From NCBI RefSeq assembly GCF_039533685.1, contig NZ_BAAATZ010000012.1, positions 62,001-126,000 on the forward strand: a DNA stretch of 64,000 nt. The letters are read 5' to 3'. Below the pieces are notes generated by a model, which had not been told where the DNA came from, did not search any database, and saw only the letters and a list, made by a program, of their open reading frames with translations. Positions 26,508 through 35,560 of this stretch are shown here, one piece after another. Position numbers and translations under genes: made by a program. This DNA is from Actinocorallia aurantiaca (GTDB lineage: Bacteria > Actinomycetota > Actinomycetes > Streptosporangiales > Streptosporangiaceae). The first letter of the stretch is position 1; each line of letters opens with the position of its first letter.

Positions 26508-27254
26508 ATGATCGAGCTTTCGGACAAGGAGAAGATCCGCGACTGGTTCCGGCCGGAGGTTCCGGGGCCTCTGATCGGCCCGCACGTGATGCGGACGGGG
26601 CACGGCCGGATCCTGGTGGACGACCCCGCCGAGCCGGGAACGGTCCTGGCGGAGACCGGCGGCGGCAACTACGACCTGAGTGGAGACCCGGCGGGGCTCG
26701 ACTGCGACAAGCTGCCTCACGGCTTCTACCGGACCGACGAGGACTTCGCCCCGCTGCTGGCCGAGCGCTCGGGCGAGCTCCACCGCTGGCCGCGCGTCGT
26801 CCACGAACTGACCGGTGAGCCGAAGCCGGTGCCCCACGTGGCCGCCGGCCTGCGCCTCCTGGGCCCCGGCGACACCGCCGGGCTGGAGGCGCTCTCGCCG
26901 GAACTGCGGTGGATCACCGAGACGTGGGGCGGGCACGCGGCCGCCGCCGCCTCAGGGCTGGCCGTGGGGGCCTTCGTCCACGGACGCCTGGTCTCCGTGG
27001 CCCTCCCCTTCTACTGCGGCGAGCGGTACGAGGATCTCGGCGTCATCACCGAGGCCGGCCACCGCGGGCGCGGGCTGTCCGCCGCCTGCGCCGCCAGGGT
27101 CGTCGAGGGCGTCCTGCGCCGGGGACGGCGGCCGTCGTGGTCCACCTCCCCTGACAACCTGGGCAGCCTCCGGGTCGCCGCCAAGCTCGGCTTCCGCCTC
27201 GTGCGCGAGGACCACCTGTACGTCACCGGCTTCCCGCCCCCTCCGGCCTCCTGA
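26508..27254 (+). CDS. GNAT-family N-acetyltransferase
   Basis: The 248-aa product has an N-terminal half that is a separate domain (LIGPHVMRTGHGRILVDDP, then LAETGGGNYDLSGDP). The C-terminal GNAT domain has the acetyl-CoA pyrophosphate loop in EAGHRGRGLSAACAARVV, followed by STSPDNLGSLRVAAKLGF. This two-part layout is that of the FR47-like/GNAT proteins with an N-terminal substrate domain. The acceptor is unknown. The ATG at 26508 is chosen from the -10 box position; the frame is open 75 nt further up. Confidence 0.85.
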   Translation: MIELSDKEKIRDWFRPEVPGPLIGPHVMRTGHGRILVDDPAEPGTVLAETGGGNYDLSGDPAGLDCDKLPHGFYRTDEDFAPLLAERSGELHRWPRVVHELTGEPKPVPHVAAGLRLLGPGDTAGLEALSPELRWITETWGGHAAAAASGLAVGAFVHGRLVSVALPFYCGERYEDLGVITEAGHRGRGLSAACAARVVEGVLRRGRRPSWSTSPDNLGSLRVAAKLGFRLVREDHLYVTGFPPPPAS

Positions 27255-27261
27255 AGGCGGC

Positions 27262-27981
27262 TCAGAAGACGCACAGCGCGGCGGTCGCGTCGTCGTGGCG
27301 CTTGTGCCGGGGCCAGCGCTGACAGTGCGGATCGCCGAACTCGCTCTCGCGGGTGCGGCGCAGGAGCTCGCCCGGCCCCTCTCCGCCGAGCACCCCCATG
27401 AGGTCCTGCCAGCCCAGGAGCCGGAAGCGGTCGGCGAGCCTGGTCGCGCCGTCGGTGAGCAGCGCCGCCCGGCGCAGCGCGCCCGCCGGACGCGCCCCGG
27501 TGACGGCGTACGCGGCGGCCCCGGGGTCCGCGGCGGCGTACCGGCGCGCCTGCGCCGTCGACACGACCTCCAGGCTGTCGCCGGAGTCCAGCAGCAGCGT
27601 CGAGTCCGCCAGCACCAGATGCTCCACCGCGCCGCGGTGCTCCCGCACCGCCACCACGGTCGCGGCGGGAGTGGCCGGATGGCCCAGGTCACAGGTGCGG
27701 ACGTGCCGGGCGGCCACCGCGTCGATCGCCCGGCCCAGCAGCGGGCGAAGGCGCTCGCCCCGCTCCTCCGGCCTGCCCGGCGGCTCCTCCAGCAGCCGGG
27801 CCAGCAGTTCCAGGCCGAGGGTGCGGGCGTACCAGGCGGTACCGTGCCTGCAGCCCAGATCCGTGCCCGGCGGCAGGCTGCAGCCGTCGAGCACCACCAC
27901 CGCGCCCTCCGCCGCCGCCACGAAATCCTCGTTCGGCCAGTCCCGTCCCGGAACCGCCTCCGTAGCCCAGCTCACCCGCAT
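27262..27981 (-). CDS. PP2C-like serine/threonine phosphatase
   Basis: The 239-aa product has motifs of the PPM/PP2C fold: NEDFVAAAEGAVVVLDG (metal-binding Asp in VVLDG), LVLADSTLLL, ALLTDGATRL (third metal Asp) and HDDATAALCVF (terminal DD). It is small and lacks extra domains, so it is probably a cytosolic phosphatase. In contrast to the degenerate PP2C domain in the fusion at 4390, the metal ligands are present. It is convergent with the GNAT gene, 7 bp apart. Confidence 0.85.
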   Translation of the reverse strand: MRVSWATEAVPGRDWPNEDFVAAAEGAVVVLDGCSLPPGTDLGCRHGTAWYARTLGLELLARLLEEPPGRPEERGERLRPLLGRAIDAVAARHVRTCDLGHPATPAATVVAVREHRGAVEHLVLADSTLLLDSGDSLEVVSTAQARRYAAADPGAAAYAVTGARPAGALRRAALLTDGATRLADRFRLLGWQDLMGVLGGEGPGELLRRTRESEFGDPHCQRWPRHKRHDDATAALCVF

Positions 27982-28068
27982 GCGTGTCCCTCCTCCTGGG
28001 AGAGACGCTGCTTCCGGTGCCGGAGTTCGACTACCGTTCTTCTTTCAGATTCGTGGAAGGGCCCGACC

Positions 28069-28401
28069 GTGCCAATTCTCTTCGGAGGCTTCAGCCTGCT
28101 CCTGCTGGCGCTGTGGATCTACTGCATCTTCGACGTGGTGACCACCGACCCCCGGGACTGCCGGAACCTCCCGAAAATGTTCTGGCTGCCCATCGTGCTG
28201 GTGCTGCCGGACCTCGGGTCGATCGCCTGGCTGATCGCGGGCCGCCCGCGGATCGTCGCCCACCCGCCCGAGCGCGCGGAGCGGGCCGTGCCGGTGCCGC
28301 CCGACGACGACGAGGAGTTCCTGCGCGGCCTGCGCGAGCGGGTCGAGGAGCAGCGGCGCAGGGCGCGCGAGGGGCAGGACCCGTCCGACGATCAGGACTG
28401 A
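28069..28401 (+). CDS. PLDc_N-domain membrane protein
   Basis: The 110-aa product starts at a GTG 8 nt after GGAAGG. Two membrane spans (FSLLLLALWIYCIFDVV and FWLPIVLVLPDLGSIAWLI) with the joining DCRNLPK loop are typical of the phospholipase D-nuclease N-terminal (PLDc_N) family. A charged cytoplasmic tail (EEFLRGLRERVEEQRRR) follows. The function is unknown; these small proteins are common in actinomycetes. Confidence 0.85.
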   Translation: MPILFGGFSLLLLALWIYCIFDVVTTDPRDCRNLPKMFWLPIVLVLPDLGSIAWLIAGRPRIVAHPPERAERAVPVPPDDDEEFLRGLRERVEEQRRRAREGQDPSDDQD

Positions 28402-28408
28402 CCTCTTC

Positions 28409-30040
28409 TCAGGGGCGCGCGGCCAGCGGCAGCAGGACCGCCGACGGATGCGCCGGGCCGTGCAGGACCTCCTGGCGCTGGACGACCAGCCGGGCGGCCG
28501 AGCCGAGCGGCTCGCCGCCGCCGGTGTTGCGCGCGAACCTCGGATGCGCGCCGCTCGCCACCTGAACGCGCAGCCGGTGCCCCGCCTCGAACCGGTGGGC
28601 GGTGGGCCACAGTTCGATCTCGACCTCGCGGACGCCGTCCTTCGCGGACGGGTCCGGGACGAGCCTGCGCAGCCCGTCGCAGACGTTGACCGAGCGGCCC
28701 CGGGCGTCCACATCGCAGAGCCGGACCAGCAGATCGGTGTGGCCGGCGTCCGAGCGCAGGTACACGCGCGCCGAGACCGGGCCGACGATCTCCAGGTCCT
28801 CGGCGAGCGGCTCGCCGGTGAACAGCAGGACGTCGGCGCGCTCCTCGACCTCGCGCTGGTCCCGGGGGCCCGCGCCCGAGCCGAGGAGCGGGCCGCCGAC
28901 GCCCGGGGTGGGGTCGGCGGGGTCGTAGACGAAGGCCGAAGGCGGGCCGTCCTCCGGTTCGTCCGCGGCCAGGACGCCGCCCGGATGCAGGTGGAAGGCG
29001 GTGGGCGTCGCGGGCGGCGGCCAGTCGGCGTAGTCCCGCCACTCCCCCGCTCCCTGGACGTACAGGCGGACGGGCGCCCGCCTGCGGGGCTCGCCGCGCA
29101 GGGACGTGCCGAACCACTCCAGCGCGTCCCGGACCGCCGCGCCGAACAGGCCCGGGGACGTGTGGCTCCACGGCCCCACGGTCAGCTGGGGGGAGCGTCC
29201 CGCGTCGCGCAGCGCGCGGTAGTCCTCCAGCTGGGAGGCGAGGAACAGGTCGTGCCAGCCGCCGACCATGCTCACCGGCGCGGTGACCTCCGCGACGCGG
29301 GCGCGGTGGTCGCGTTCGGGCACCCAGTACGGGTCGTCCGGCTCGGCGTGCTCCAGCCACTCCTGGAACCAAAGGACGGCCCGGCCGAGGACGGCGGTGT
29401 CGGCGCCGTTCAGAGGGAGCACGTCGAACGCCCGCTCCAGCCGCCCGCCGCCGAAGAGACTCCGTACTCGGGCGCGCGGGCCTTCCGACCGCTGCCGGGC
29501 CATCATCGCCGACCACGACAGGCAGCCGCGCAGGGTGAAGGCGCCGCCGAGGTAGGTCTGGTCACGGAACTGGGAGGCGGTGACGAACGGGGCCATCGCC
29601 GAGAGCCGGTCTCCGGCGTCGGGGGCGAGCGCCCACTGCGCGTAGCCCAGGTAGCTCGGGCCGAAGGTCACGACCCTGCCGTTGAACCAGGGCTCCTTCT
29701 CCAGCCAGGCGAGGGTGTCCAGGCCGTCGCGGCGCTCGTCGCCGAACGGGTCGAACTCGCCGCCGGAGCGCTCGGTGCCGCGCACCGCCTGGATCAGCAC
29801 CTGGTGGCCGCGTTCGGCGAACGTCCGCCCGGCGAGCAGGGCGACCCAGCCGCGCCGCCCGTAGGGGCTGCGGACCAGGACGGTGGGCGCTCCCGGCGTC
29901 CGGCGCGGCAGGTACAGGTCGGCCGCGAGCTCCACGCCGTCGGACATCGGCACCGCGAGGCCGCGGCGGACCTCCACGTCCCGGGTGAGGGCGGGAGGCA
30001 GCCCCAGAAGGCGTTCGGTGACCCTGCTGACGGTCGACAT
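28409..30040 (-). CDS. CocE/NonD family (X-Pro dipeptidyl-peptidase S15-like) hydrolase
   Basis: This is about 543 aa from the ATG at 30040. The alpha/beta hydrolase part has VLVRSPYGRRG and the nucleophile elbow GPSYLGYAQW, with a candidate catalytic His in GPWSHTSPG. The C-terminal jelly-roll domain typical of cocaine esterase/S15 enzymes begins near LYVQGAGEWRDY and includes ARVYLRSDAGHTDLLVRLCDV. There is no signal peptide. It is predicted to hydrolyse acyl esters or amides; the substrate is unknown. Confidence 0.92.
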   Translation of the reverse strand: MSTVSRVTERLLGLPPALTRDVEVRRGLAVPMSDGVELAADLYLPRRTPGAPTVLVRSPYGRRGWVALLAGRTFAERGHQVLIQAVRGTERSGGEFDPFGDERRDGLDTLAWLEKEPWFNGRVVTFGPSYLGYAQWALAPDAGDRLSAMAPFVTASQFRDQTYLGGAFTLRGCLSWSAMMARQRSEGPRARVRSLFGGGRLERAFDVLPLNGADTAVLGRAVLWFQEWLEHAEPDDPYWVPERDHRARVAEVTAPVSMVGGWHDLFLASQLEDYRALRDAGRSPQLTVGPWSHTSPGLFGAAVRDALEWFGTSLRGEPRRRAPVRLYVQGAGEWRDYADWPPPATPTAFHLHPGGVLAADEPEDGPPSAFVYDPADPTPGVGGPLLGSGAGPRDQREVEERADVLLFTGEPLAEDLEIVGPVSARVYLRSDAGHTDLLVRLCDVDARGRSVNVCDGLRRLVPDPSAKDGVREVEIELWPTAHRFEAGHRLRVQVASGAHPRFARNTGGGEPLGSAARLVVQRQEVLHGPAHPSAVLLPLAARP

Positions 30041-30189
30041 GGGGCTAATCAAACCATTCGTCCGGAAAATACTGACCTATTAAACGAGCGTTGTGAGGTT
30101 TCCGGTGAAGTCGATGGCCCGGAGGATGCCCACTGCGTAGGGTGGCCCTGCACAGGCCCTTCCCCCCTCTGCGTCAGCTAGGAGCTAGC

Positions 30190-30996
30190 GTGGCCGACGA
30201 GCAGGCGCCACCCGGCATCGACATCCACACCCCGAGCTTCGCGCGGGTCTACGACTACTTCCTCGGCGGCAAGGACAACTTCGCCTCCGACCGGGAGGTC
30301 GCCGACCTCGTCATCCAGCTCGTGCCCGAGGCGCCCGTCGTGGCCCAGGGCAACCGGATCGCGATCGAACGGGCCGTACGGTACCTGGCGGAACGCGGGG
30401 TCACCCAGTTCGTCGACATCGGCTCCGGGCTCCCCACCGCCAGCAACGTGCACCAGTACGCCACCGAGACGCACCCCGGGGCGAAGGTCGTCTACGTCGA
30501 CAACGACCCCATCGTGCTCGCGCACGGACGGGCGCTGCTCACCGAGGACGGGGTCGCCGCGTTCATCCAGGGCGACCTGTACGAGCCGGAGAAGATCTTC
30601 ACCGATCCGCGCCTCACCGACCTCATCGACCTCGGCGAGCCGGTCGGGCTCATCCTCGCCGCGATCATCCACCACGTGCCCGACGAGAACGACCCGCGAG
30701 GCGTCGTCATGCGCCTGCACGAGTTCCTCCCGCCCGGCAGCCACATCATGCTCACCCACCTGCACGACTCCGGGGACGACCCCCGGGTCGCCGAGGCCAG
30801 GAAGATCCTGCAGTCGGGCCTGGGCGGGTCCCACTTCCGCGGCGCGGAGCAGATCCTGTCCTTCATGGACGGCCTGACCGTCCTGGAGCCCGGCGTGACC
30901 GCCTGCACCGCCTGGCGCCCGGACGGCCCCGCCGGAGAGCCGGAGCACCCCCTGCACGACCAGATGGCCGCCGTCCTCGGACGCAAGGACGCCTAA
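30190..30996 (+). CDS. DUF574-type SAM-dependent methyltransferase
   Basis: This is 268 aa from the GTG at 30190 (AGGAG 5 nt upstream). It shows the Methyltransf_19/DUF574 signature TPSFARVYDYFLGGKDNFASDR at the N-terminus, the SAM site FVDIGSGLPT, the acidic VVYVDNDPIVLAH and AAIIHHVPDENDP. The family is highly expanded in actinomycetes and its substrates are unknown. The C-terminal 4 nt overlap the end of the convergent gene. Confidence 0.93.
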   Translation: MADEQAPPGIDIHTPSFARVYDYFLGGKDNFASDREVADLVIQLVPEAPVVAQGNRIAIERAVRYLAERGVTQFVDIGSGLPTASNVHQYATETHPGAKVVYVDNDPIVLAHGRALLTEDGVAAFIQGDLYEPEKIFTDPRLTDLIDLGEPVGLILAAIIHHVPDENDPRGVVMRLHEFLPPGSHIMLTHLHDSGDDPRVAEARKILQSGLGGSHFRGAEQILSFMDGLTVLEPGVTACTAWRPDGPAGEPEHPLHDQMAAVLGRKDA

Positions 30997-31526
30997 CGCG
31001 CGGGCGTCACGGTGATCTGGTCGCCCCGGACCGTCACCGAGACGCCGGGCTCGATGTCCTTGACTGTGCCCTCCTTCGAGGTCGTCACCCTGGTCCGGTC
31101 TCCGACCGTCACCTCGACGGTCCGGCCGTCGGCGGTCCTCACCTCGACGGTGCCGCCGGAGACCCTGCTGACGGTGCCCGACGTGAGGCCGCCGCCTCCC
31201 GGGAAGCCTCCCCCGCCGGGGAAGCCGCCCTGACCCGGGCCGCCTTGTCCCGGCCGGCCCTCCTGGTCCTGCCGGCCGCCCTGCCCGGGGAGACCGCGCC
31301 GCCCCTGGTCCTGGGCCGCGGCGGGCCGCGCGTCGTCACCGCCGCCCCACGCCTTGTCGGCGTGGACGCCGCCGATGAACCCCGCGACCGCCACCACACC
31401 CGCGCCCAGGCACAACGTGACCATGGGGAGTCCCGCCCGGGGCGGGTGGGCGGCGAGCGCCTCCTCGAGGGACTCCTCGAAGGGAGGCTCGTCCAGTAGT
31501 TCCTGCGGACTCATCGGCTCCGGCAT
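30993..31526 (-). CDS. membrane-anchored DUF5666-like protein, exporter locus
   Basis: The 177-aa product has an N-terminal cytoplasmic tail and one span (GLPMVTLCLGAGVVAVAGFIGG). A Gln/Gly-rich linker follows, then a beta-rich C-terminus (SGTVSRVSGGTVEVRTADG, then VTVGDRTRV and VSVTVRGDQITV) resembling the DUF5666 repeat fold. It is a shorter sibling of the protein encoded at 32963. Both lie at the 3' end of the MacB-like exporter locus, suggesting extracytoplasmic accessory proteins. Confidence 0.75.
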   Translation of the reverse strand: MPEPMSPQELLDEPPFEESLEEALAAHPPRAGLPMVTLCLGAGVVAVAGFIGGVHADKAWGGGDDARPAAAQDQGRRGLPGQGGRQDQEGRPGQGGPGQGGFPGGGGFPGGGGLTSGTVSRVSGGTVEVRTADGRTVEVTVGDRTRVTTSKEGTVKDIEPGVSVTVRGDQITVTPAR

Positions 31527-31588
31527 GGGACGCAGGATCCGGCCGCCGTCTGGGGAAATCCTGATCGGCGAATGAGAGGACGATGAGA

Positions 31589-32563
31589 TCAGCCGGTCTT
31601 CACCTCGACGGTGACCGGCGCCCCGACCCTCGTCTCGGCGGGGGTCCGGTTCAGGGAGACCAGCACCTGGTAGCGCACCACGCTGGTGGAGGAGGCCTGG
31701 AAACCCCCGCCCGGACCGGCCGCGGCCGTGGCGGAGGAGGAGACCGGGACCGGGGAGACCGAGATGATCTTTCCGCCGACCTCCTCGTCCAGCGAGTCGA
31801 AGACGACCGTCGCCTTCTGGCCCTTCTTCAGCCTGGAAGTGTCGGCCTCGCTGAACTCGGCGCTGATCCGCAGGTGCGCGCCGTCCGTCAGGGTGAACAC
31901 GGTCGTACCGGGCTGGACCTCCGCGTCCACGGTGCCGGACAGGGCGGTGATCGTCCCGGCGAAGGGGGCGTGGACCTTCGTCCCGGCCACCTCCCGCTGC
32001 GCCTTGGTGTAGGCGTTCTTGGCCTTCACCAGGGCGGCGTAGGCCTCGGCCGTCGTCTGGACGGCGCCCGTCCGGCCCTGCGATCCGTTGCCCGACCCCT
32101 GCGTGCCCTGCCCCTGGCCGTTGTTCGCGCCCGGGGCGTCCGAGTCCTTGTCGTCTTCGGACGACGCCGTCAGGTTCTTGCCGGACTTGACGTCCTCGTA
32201 GTCGTCCTGCGCCGCGACATAGGCGGTGTAGGCCGCCGAGAGGTTCTCCCGGGCGACGGTGGAGTCGACCGTTCCCAGCAGGTCGCCCTTGGCGACCTTG
32301 TCCCCCGCCTTGACGTTCAGCTTGGTGATCACGCCGCCGGTGGTGAACGCGAGCTCGCGCACCCGCGAGCTCTGCACCGTCCCCGAAGCCGAGACGGTGT
32401 CGCCGGTCGACACCTGGACGGCCGTGGCGGAGGCGGACGGGGCGGCCGCCGCCGGGGCGGAGTCCGGGCCGTCGCCGCCGGAGCAGCCCGCCAGGCCCGT
32501 ACCGGCGAGCACCAGGCTCAGCACTCCGCCCGCGACGGCGGTCTTCTTCCTCGTGAGCTTCAT
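31589..32563 (-). CDS. HlyD/RND-type membrane-fusion lipoprotein
   Basis: The 324-aa product starts with a lipoprotein signal (lipobox LAGC). Its architecture is adaptor-like: TVSASGTVQSSRVRELAF and KLNVKAGDKVAKGDLLGTVD (lipoyl/barrel-sandwich half), a helical hairpin about 95-170, a second lipoyl half (GTKVHAPFAGTITALSGTVDAEV), and a beta-barrel (AHLRISAEFSEADTSRLKKGQ). In Gram-positives such proteins dock on MacB-type ABC exporters from outside. It is a second adaptor beside the one at 35557. Confidence 0.88.
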   Translation of the reverse strand: MKLTRKKTAVAGGVLSLVLAGTGLAGCSGGDGPDSAPAAAAPSASATAVQVSTGDTVSASGTVQSSRVRELAFTTGGVITKLNVKAGDKVAKGDLLGTVDSTVARENLSAAYTAYVAAQDDYEDVKSGKNLTASSEDDKDSDAPGANNGQGQGTQGSGNGSQGRTGAVQTTAEAYAALVKAKNAYTKAQREVAGTKVHAPFAGTITALSGTVDAEVQPGTTVFTLTDGAHLRISAEFSEADTSRLKKGQKATVVFDSLDEEVGGKIISVSPVPVSSSATAAAGPGGGFQASSTSVVRYQVLVSLNRTPAETRVGAPVTVEVKTG

Positions 32564-32569
32564 CGCCCC

Positions 32570-32950
32570 TCAGCCGCCGTCCTGCGGCCGGTCGCCCGGT
32601 CCGCCCTGGCCGTCCTGCGGGGCCTGGGGCCGCAGCGAGGCGCAGGCCTTCATGGCCTCCTGCATCTCCGCGGACATGCTGGGGCCGCCCGAAGGACGGC
32701 CGGACGGCCTGCCGGAGGGCCGGTCCGTCGGGTTCCCGGACGGGCGGTCGGTGGGCCTGCCGGACGGCCGGCCGCCCATGCCGCCTTCGGGCATCGTCAC
32801 GCCCTTCTCCTTCAGGCAGTCCTGGAAGGCGGACATGTCGGCGCCGTTACCGCCGTCGCCGGACTTGTCGTCGTCTCCGCCGCACGCGGAGGTGAACAGC
32901 AGGGCTCCCGCCAGCGTGACACCGCCGGCCAGTCGAATGAGCTCGTTCAT
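32570..32950 (-). CDS. small lipoprotein with Pro/Gly/Arg/Ser repeats
   Basis: The 126-aa product has a lipoprotein signal with lipobox TSAC. A short region with one Cys follows (FQDCLKEKGVTMPEGG), then a low-complexity repeat of GRPSGRPTDRPS type (about 68-95), and a C-terminal MKACASLRPQ with a second Cys. The two Cys could form a disulfide outside the cell. It lies 6 nt upstream of the adaptor gene at 31589 and is part of the exporter locus. Confidence 0.8.
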   Translation of the reverse strand: MNELIRLAGGVTLAGALLFTSACGGDDDKSGDGGNGADMSAFQDCLKEKGVTMPEGGMGGRPSGRPTDRPSGNPTDRPSGRPSGRPSGGPSMSAEMQEAMKACASLRPQAPQDGQGGPGDRPQDGG

Positions 32951-32962
32951 CGGGGGGTCTCC

Positions 32963-33523
32963 TCAATTTCCGTTCTGGGGCCTCATGCCGCCGAATCCGC
33001 CCGTACCGCCGCCTTCGGTGACGGTGGAGGCGGTGACCGTGCCGTCGTCCGCCGCCTCGCCCTGGACGACGACGCTCGCGCCGGACTCCAGGTCCTTCGC
33101 CGAGCCCTCCTCGCTCAACGTGACCTTGGTGTCGCCGCTGGTCTTGACCTGCACCGTCTGCCCGTCGGAGGTCTTCACGTAGATGACCCCGTCCTTGACC
33201 TCGGCGACCGTCCCTGAGGTCAGGCCGCCGGACGGCCCGCCCGGCCGCCGGCCGTCCTGGCCGCGCTGACCGTTCTGTCCACCGCCCGCGGCCGCCGGGG
33301 CCCCACCGGACTCCTCCGCGCCCCAGGTCTTGTGCGCCTGGATCCCGCCGACGAATCCGGCGACCGCGATGACGCCCGCGACGAGGACGGCCGTCAGGCC
33401 CGGCCTCGTCCGCCTGGGCACGGCCTTCAGCTCGGTGTTCAGGTCGCCCTGGAAGGGGCTCACGTCGAGCACGGTCTCCTCCGGGTCGTCGCTCCGGTGC
33501 CGCGCCTCATTGATCGCGTTCAT
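32963..33523 (-). CDS. membrane-anchored DUF5666-like protein
   Basis: The 186-aa product has one span (LTAVLVAGVIAVAGFVGGIQ), a Gly/Gln/Arg-rich linker, then strands LTSGTVAEVKDGVIYVKTSDG, VQVKTSGDTKVTLS and VVQGEAADDGTVTASTV. It parallels the protein encoded at 30993 domain for domain, pointing to duplication. The gene lies 7 nt downstream of the permease gene at 33531 in the direction of transcription. Confidence 0.8.
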   Translation of the reverse strand: MNAINEARHRSDDPEETVLDVSPFQGDLNTELKAVPRRTRPGLTAVLVAGVIAVAGFVGGIQAHKTWGAEESGGAPAAAGGGQNGQRGQDGRRPGGPSGGLTSGTVAEVKDGVIYVKTSDGQTVQVKTSGDTKVTLSEEGSAKDLESGASVVVQGEAADDGTVTASTVTEGGGTGGFGGMRPQNGN

Positions 33524-33530
33524 AGGTCTC

Positions 33531-34808
33531 TCACTCGTGTCGCAGGGCTTCGATGGGCCGCAGGTTGGCCGCCCGGTTCGCGGGATAGCTGCCGAAGAAC
33601 AGGCCGATGACCACCGACACGCCCAGGGCCAGGAAGACCGAGGACGGCACGATCACCGGCTCCACGCCGACGATCTCGAACCGGCTCCCCGCGATGCCGA
33701 CGGCGACCCCGAGGATCCCGCCGAGGAGCGACAGGATCGTCGCCTCGATGACGAACTGGCCGAGGATCGCGCTCTTGGGCGCGCCGATCGCCTTGCGGAT
33801 GCCGATCTCGCGGGTCCGCTCGGTCACCGTGACGAGCATGATGTTGGTGACCCCGATGCCGCCGACCAGGAGGCTGATCGCGGCGACCGCTCCCAGCAGC
33901 ACCGTGAAGGTCTTGTTGGAGTCGGCGACCGCCAACTGGACCGTCGCCTGGTTGTAGACGGTGAAGTCCGTCGTCGAGCCGGTGATCCCGTGCCGCTGGT
34001 TCAGGATCGAGGTGATCTCCGACTGCGCGGCGTCGACCACGTCGGCGCTCCTGGCCTGGACCACGATCTGGCTGAGCGAGCCGTAGCTGGTGAGCGTGCC
34101 CTGGACCGCCGTGATCGGCGCGATCGCGACGTCGTCGGCGTCCTGGAAGCCGCTCGACGACGATCCCGCCTCCGTCAGCATGCCCACGACCGTGAAGAAC
34201 ACGCCGTCCACGTTGATCTTCTTGTCCAGCGGGTCGACCCGGCCGAAGAGCTCCTCGGCGACGGTCTTGCCGAGGAGCACGACCTTCTTCGCGGCGTCGA
34301 CGTCCTGCCGGGTGAACAGGCTCCCGGAGCTCAGGCTCTTGCTCGTGGCCTTCAGGTAGCCGGGGTAGGTGCCGACGAACTGGCTGATGGCGTGGCTCGT
34401 GCCCTCGTAGGTGGTGGTCACGGAGCTGGCGTTCACTACGGGGGAGGCGCTTTCGACGTTCGGCGCGTTCTTCGGGTCGACCAGGGCCTGTGCGTCCTCG
34501 ATGGTCAGCTTCTTGGCCTGGGTGCGCGGCCCGCTCTCGGTGGACTGCCCCGGCGCGCCGGGGAAACCGCCTCCGCCTCGTCCGCCGCCGTCTCCGCCCC
34601 GACCGCTGGTGGACGAGGAGACGGTGAGCGTGCCCGCGCCAAGCGAGGAGATGCTGTCGGCGATCTGCAGGGACGACCCGTTGCCGACCGCGACGAGCAG
34701 GATCACCGAGGCGACGCCGATGAGGATGCCCAAGGTGGTCAGCGAACTGCGCAGCTTGTTGGCGCTCAGCCCGCGCAGGGCGAAGCGGAGGACCTCGTAG
34801 AACCTCAC
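33531..34808 (-). CDS. MacB-like ABC transporter permease
   Basis: The 425-aa product has the MacB topology: one N-terminal span (LRSSLTTLGILIGVASVILLVAVG), a large extracytoplasmic MacB_PCD domain with a Gly-rich insertion, then three C-terminal spans in the FtsX domain (LGAVAAISLLVGGIGVTNIMLV, then REIGIRKAIGA). Such permeases work mechanically with their ATPase and adaptor to expel peptides, antibiotics or lipids rather than moving them through a channel. The start overlaps the ATPase stop. Confidence 0.93.
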   Translation of the reverse strand: MRFYEVLRFALRGLSANKLRSSLTTLGILIGVASVILLVAVGNGSSLQIADSISSLGAGTLTVSSSTSGRGGDGGGRGGGGFPGAPGQSTESGPRTQAKKLTIEDAQALVDPKNAPNVESASPVVNASSVTTTYEGTSHAISQFVGTYPGYLKATSKSLSSGSLFTRQDVDAAKKVVLLGKTVAEELFGRVDPLDKKINVDGVFFTVVGMLTEAGSSSSGFQDADDVAIAPITAVQGTLTSYGSLSQIVVQARSADVVDAAQSEITSILNQRHGITGSTTDFTVYNQATVQLAVADSNKTFTVLLGAVAAISLLVGGIGVTNIMLVTVTERTREIGIRKAIGAPKSAILGQFVIEATILSLLGGILGVAVGIAGSRFEIVGVEPVIVPSSVFLALGVSVVIGLFFGSYPANRAANLRPIEALRHE

Positions 34809-35560
34809 TGGACTCCCCCGGCCTGCAGGAGCCGCGGCGGCGGGCCGTCGACCGGCGCCTGCCTGCTGTCCTCGACGATGTCGCCGTCGACCAGCCTGAG
34901 CACCCTCTTGGCCCGCGCCGCGACCTCGTCCTCGTGCGTGATCAGGGCGATCGTGCGGCCCGAGGCCGACACCCGGTCCAGGATGTCGAGCACGTCCTCG
35001 GTGGACCTGGTGTCGAGGTTCCCGGTGGGCTCGTCCGCCAGCAGCAGGGACGGGGAGGTGGCCAGCGCGCGGGCCACCGCGACCCGCTGCTGCTGGCCGC
35101 CGGACAGCTCGTTCGGCTCGTGGCCGACCCTGTCCCCCAGGCCGACCAGCTCCAGCGCCGCCAGCGCGCGCCTGCGCCGTTCGGCGGGCTTGGCCCCGCC
35201 GTAGGCCAGCGGGAGCTCGACGTTGGCCAGGGCGCTCATCCTGGGGATGAGGTTGAAACTCTGGAAGACGAACCCGATCTTGCGGTTGCGCAGGATCGAC
35301 AGCTGGTGCTCCTGCAGGGAGCCCACGTCGGTGCCGTCAAGCAGGTAGCGGCCGGCGGTGGGCACGTCCAGGCAGCCCAGGATGTTCATCAGGGTCGACT
35401 TGCCGGAGCCGGACCGGCCCATGATCGCCACGTAGTCCCCGCGCTCGACTCTCAGAGTGATGCCACGCAGGGCGTGGACGGTCGTCTCGGCCGGGCCGTG
35501 GCCTCCGTAAATTTTCGTGACGCCGCGGATGTCCAGGACCGCGGGTGTGCCGGGGGTCAT
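34805..35560 (-). CDS. MacB/LolD-type ABC transporter ATP-binding protein
   Basis: This 251-aa ATPase has Walker A GRSGSGKS, Q-loop FVFQSFNLIPR, signature LSGGQQQRV, Walker B LLLADEPTGNLD and H-loop ALITHE. The QSFNL and EPTGNLD versions are characteristic of the LolD/MacB group. It overlaps both neighbours by 4 nt. Confidence 0.95.
   Translation of the reverse strand: MTPGTPAVLDIRGVTKIYGGHGPAETTVHALRGITLRVERGDYVAIMGRSGSGKSTLMNILGCLDVPTAGRYLLDGTDVGSLQEHQLSILRNRKIGFVFQSFNLIPRMSALANVELPLAYGGAKPAERRRRALAALELVGLGDRVGHEPNELSGGQQQRVAVARALATSPSLLLADEPTGNLDTRSTEDVLDILDRVSASGRTIALITHEDEVAARAKRVLRLVDGDIVEDSRQAPVDGPPPRLLQAGGVQ

Noticed and set aside
30142..30189. Longer N-terminus for the DUF574 methyltransferase
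   Set aside because: The GTG at 30190 has AGGAG at the right distance, and the family usually begins just before the conserved TPSFARVYDY region.
32670..32780. Short repeats as a CRISPR array
   Set aside because: Units are about 12 nt, in frame inside a lipoprotein gene, without spacers.
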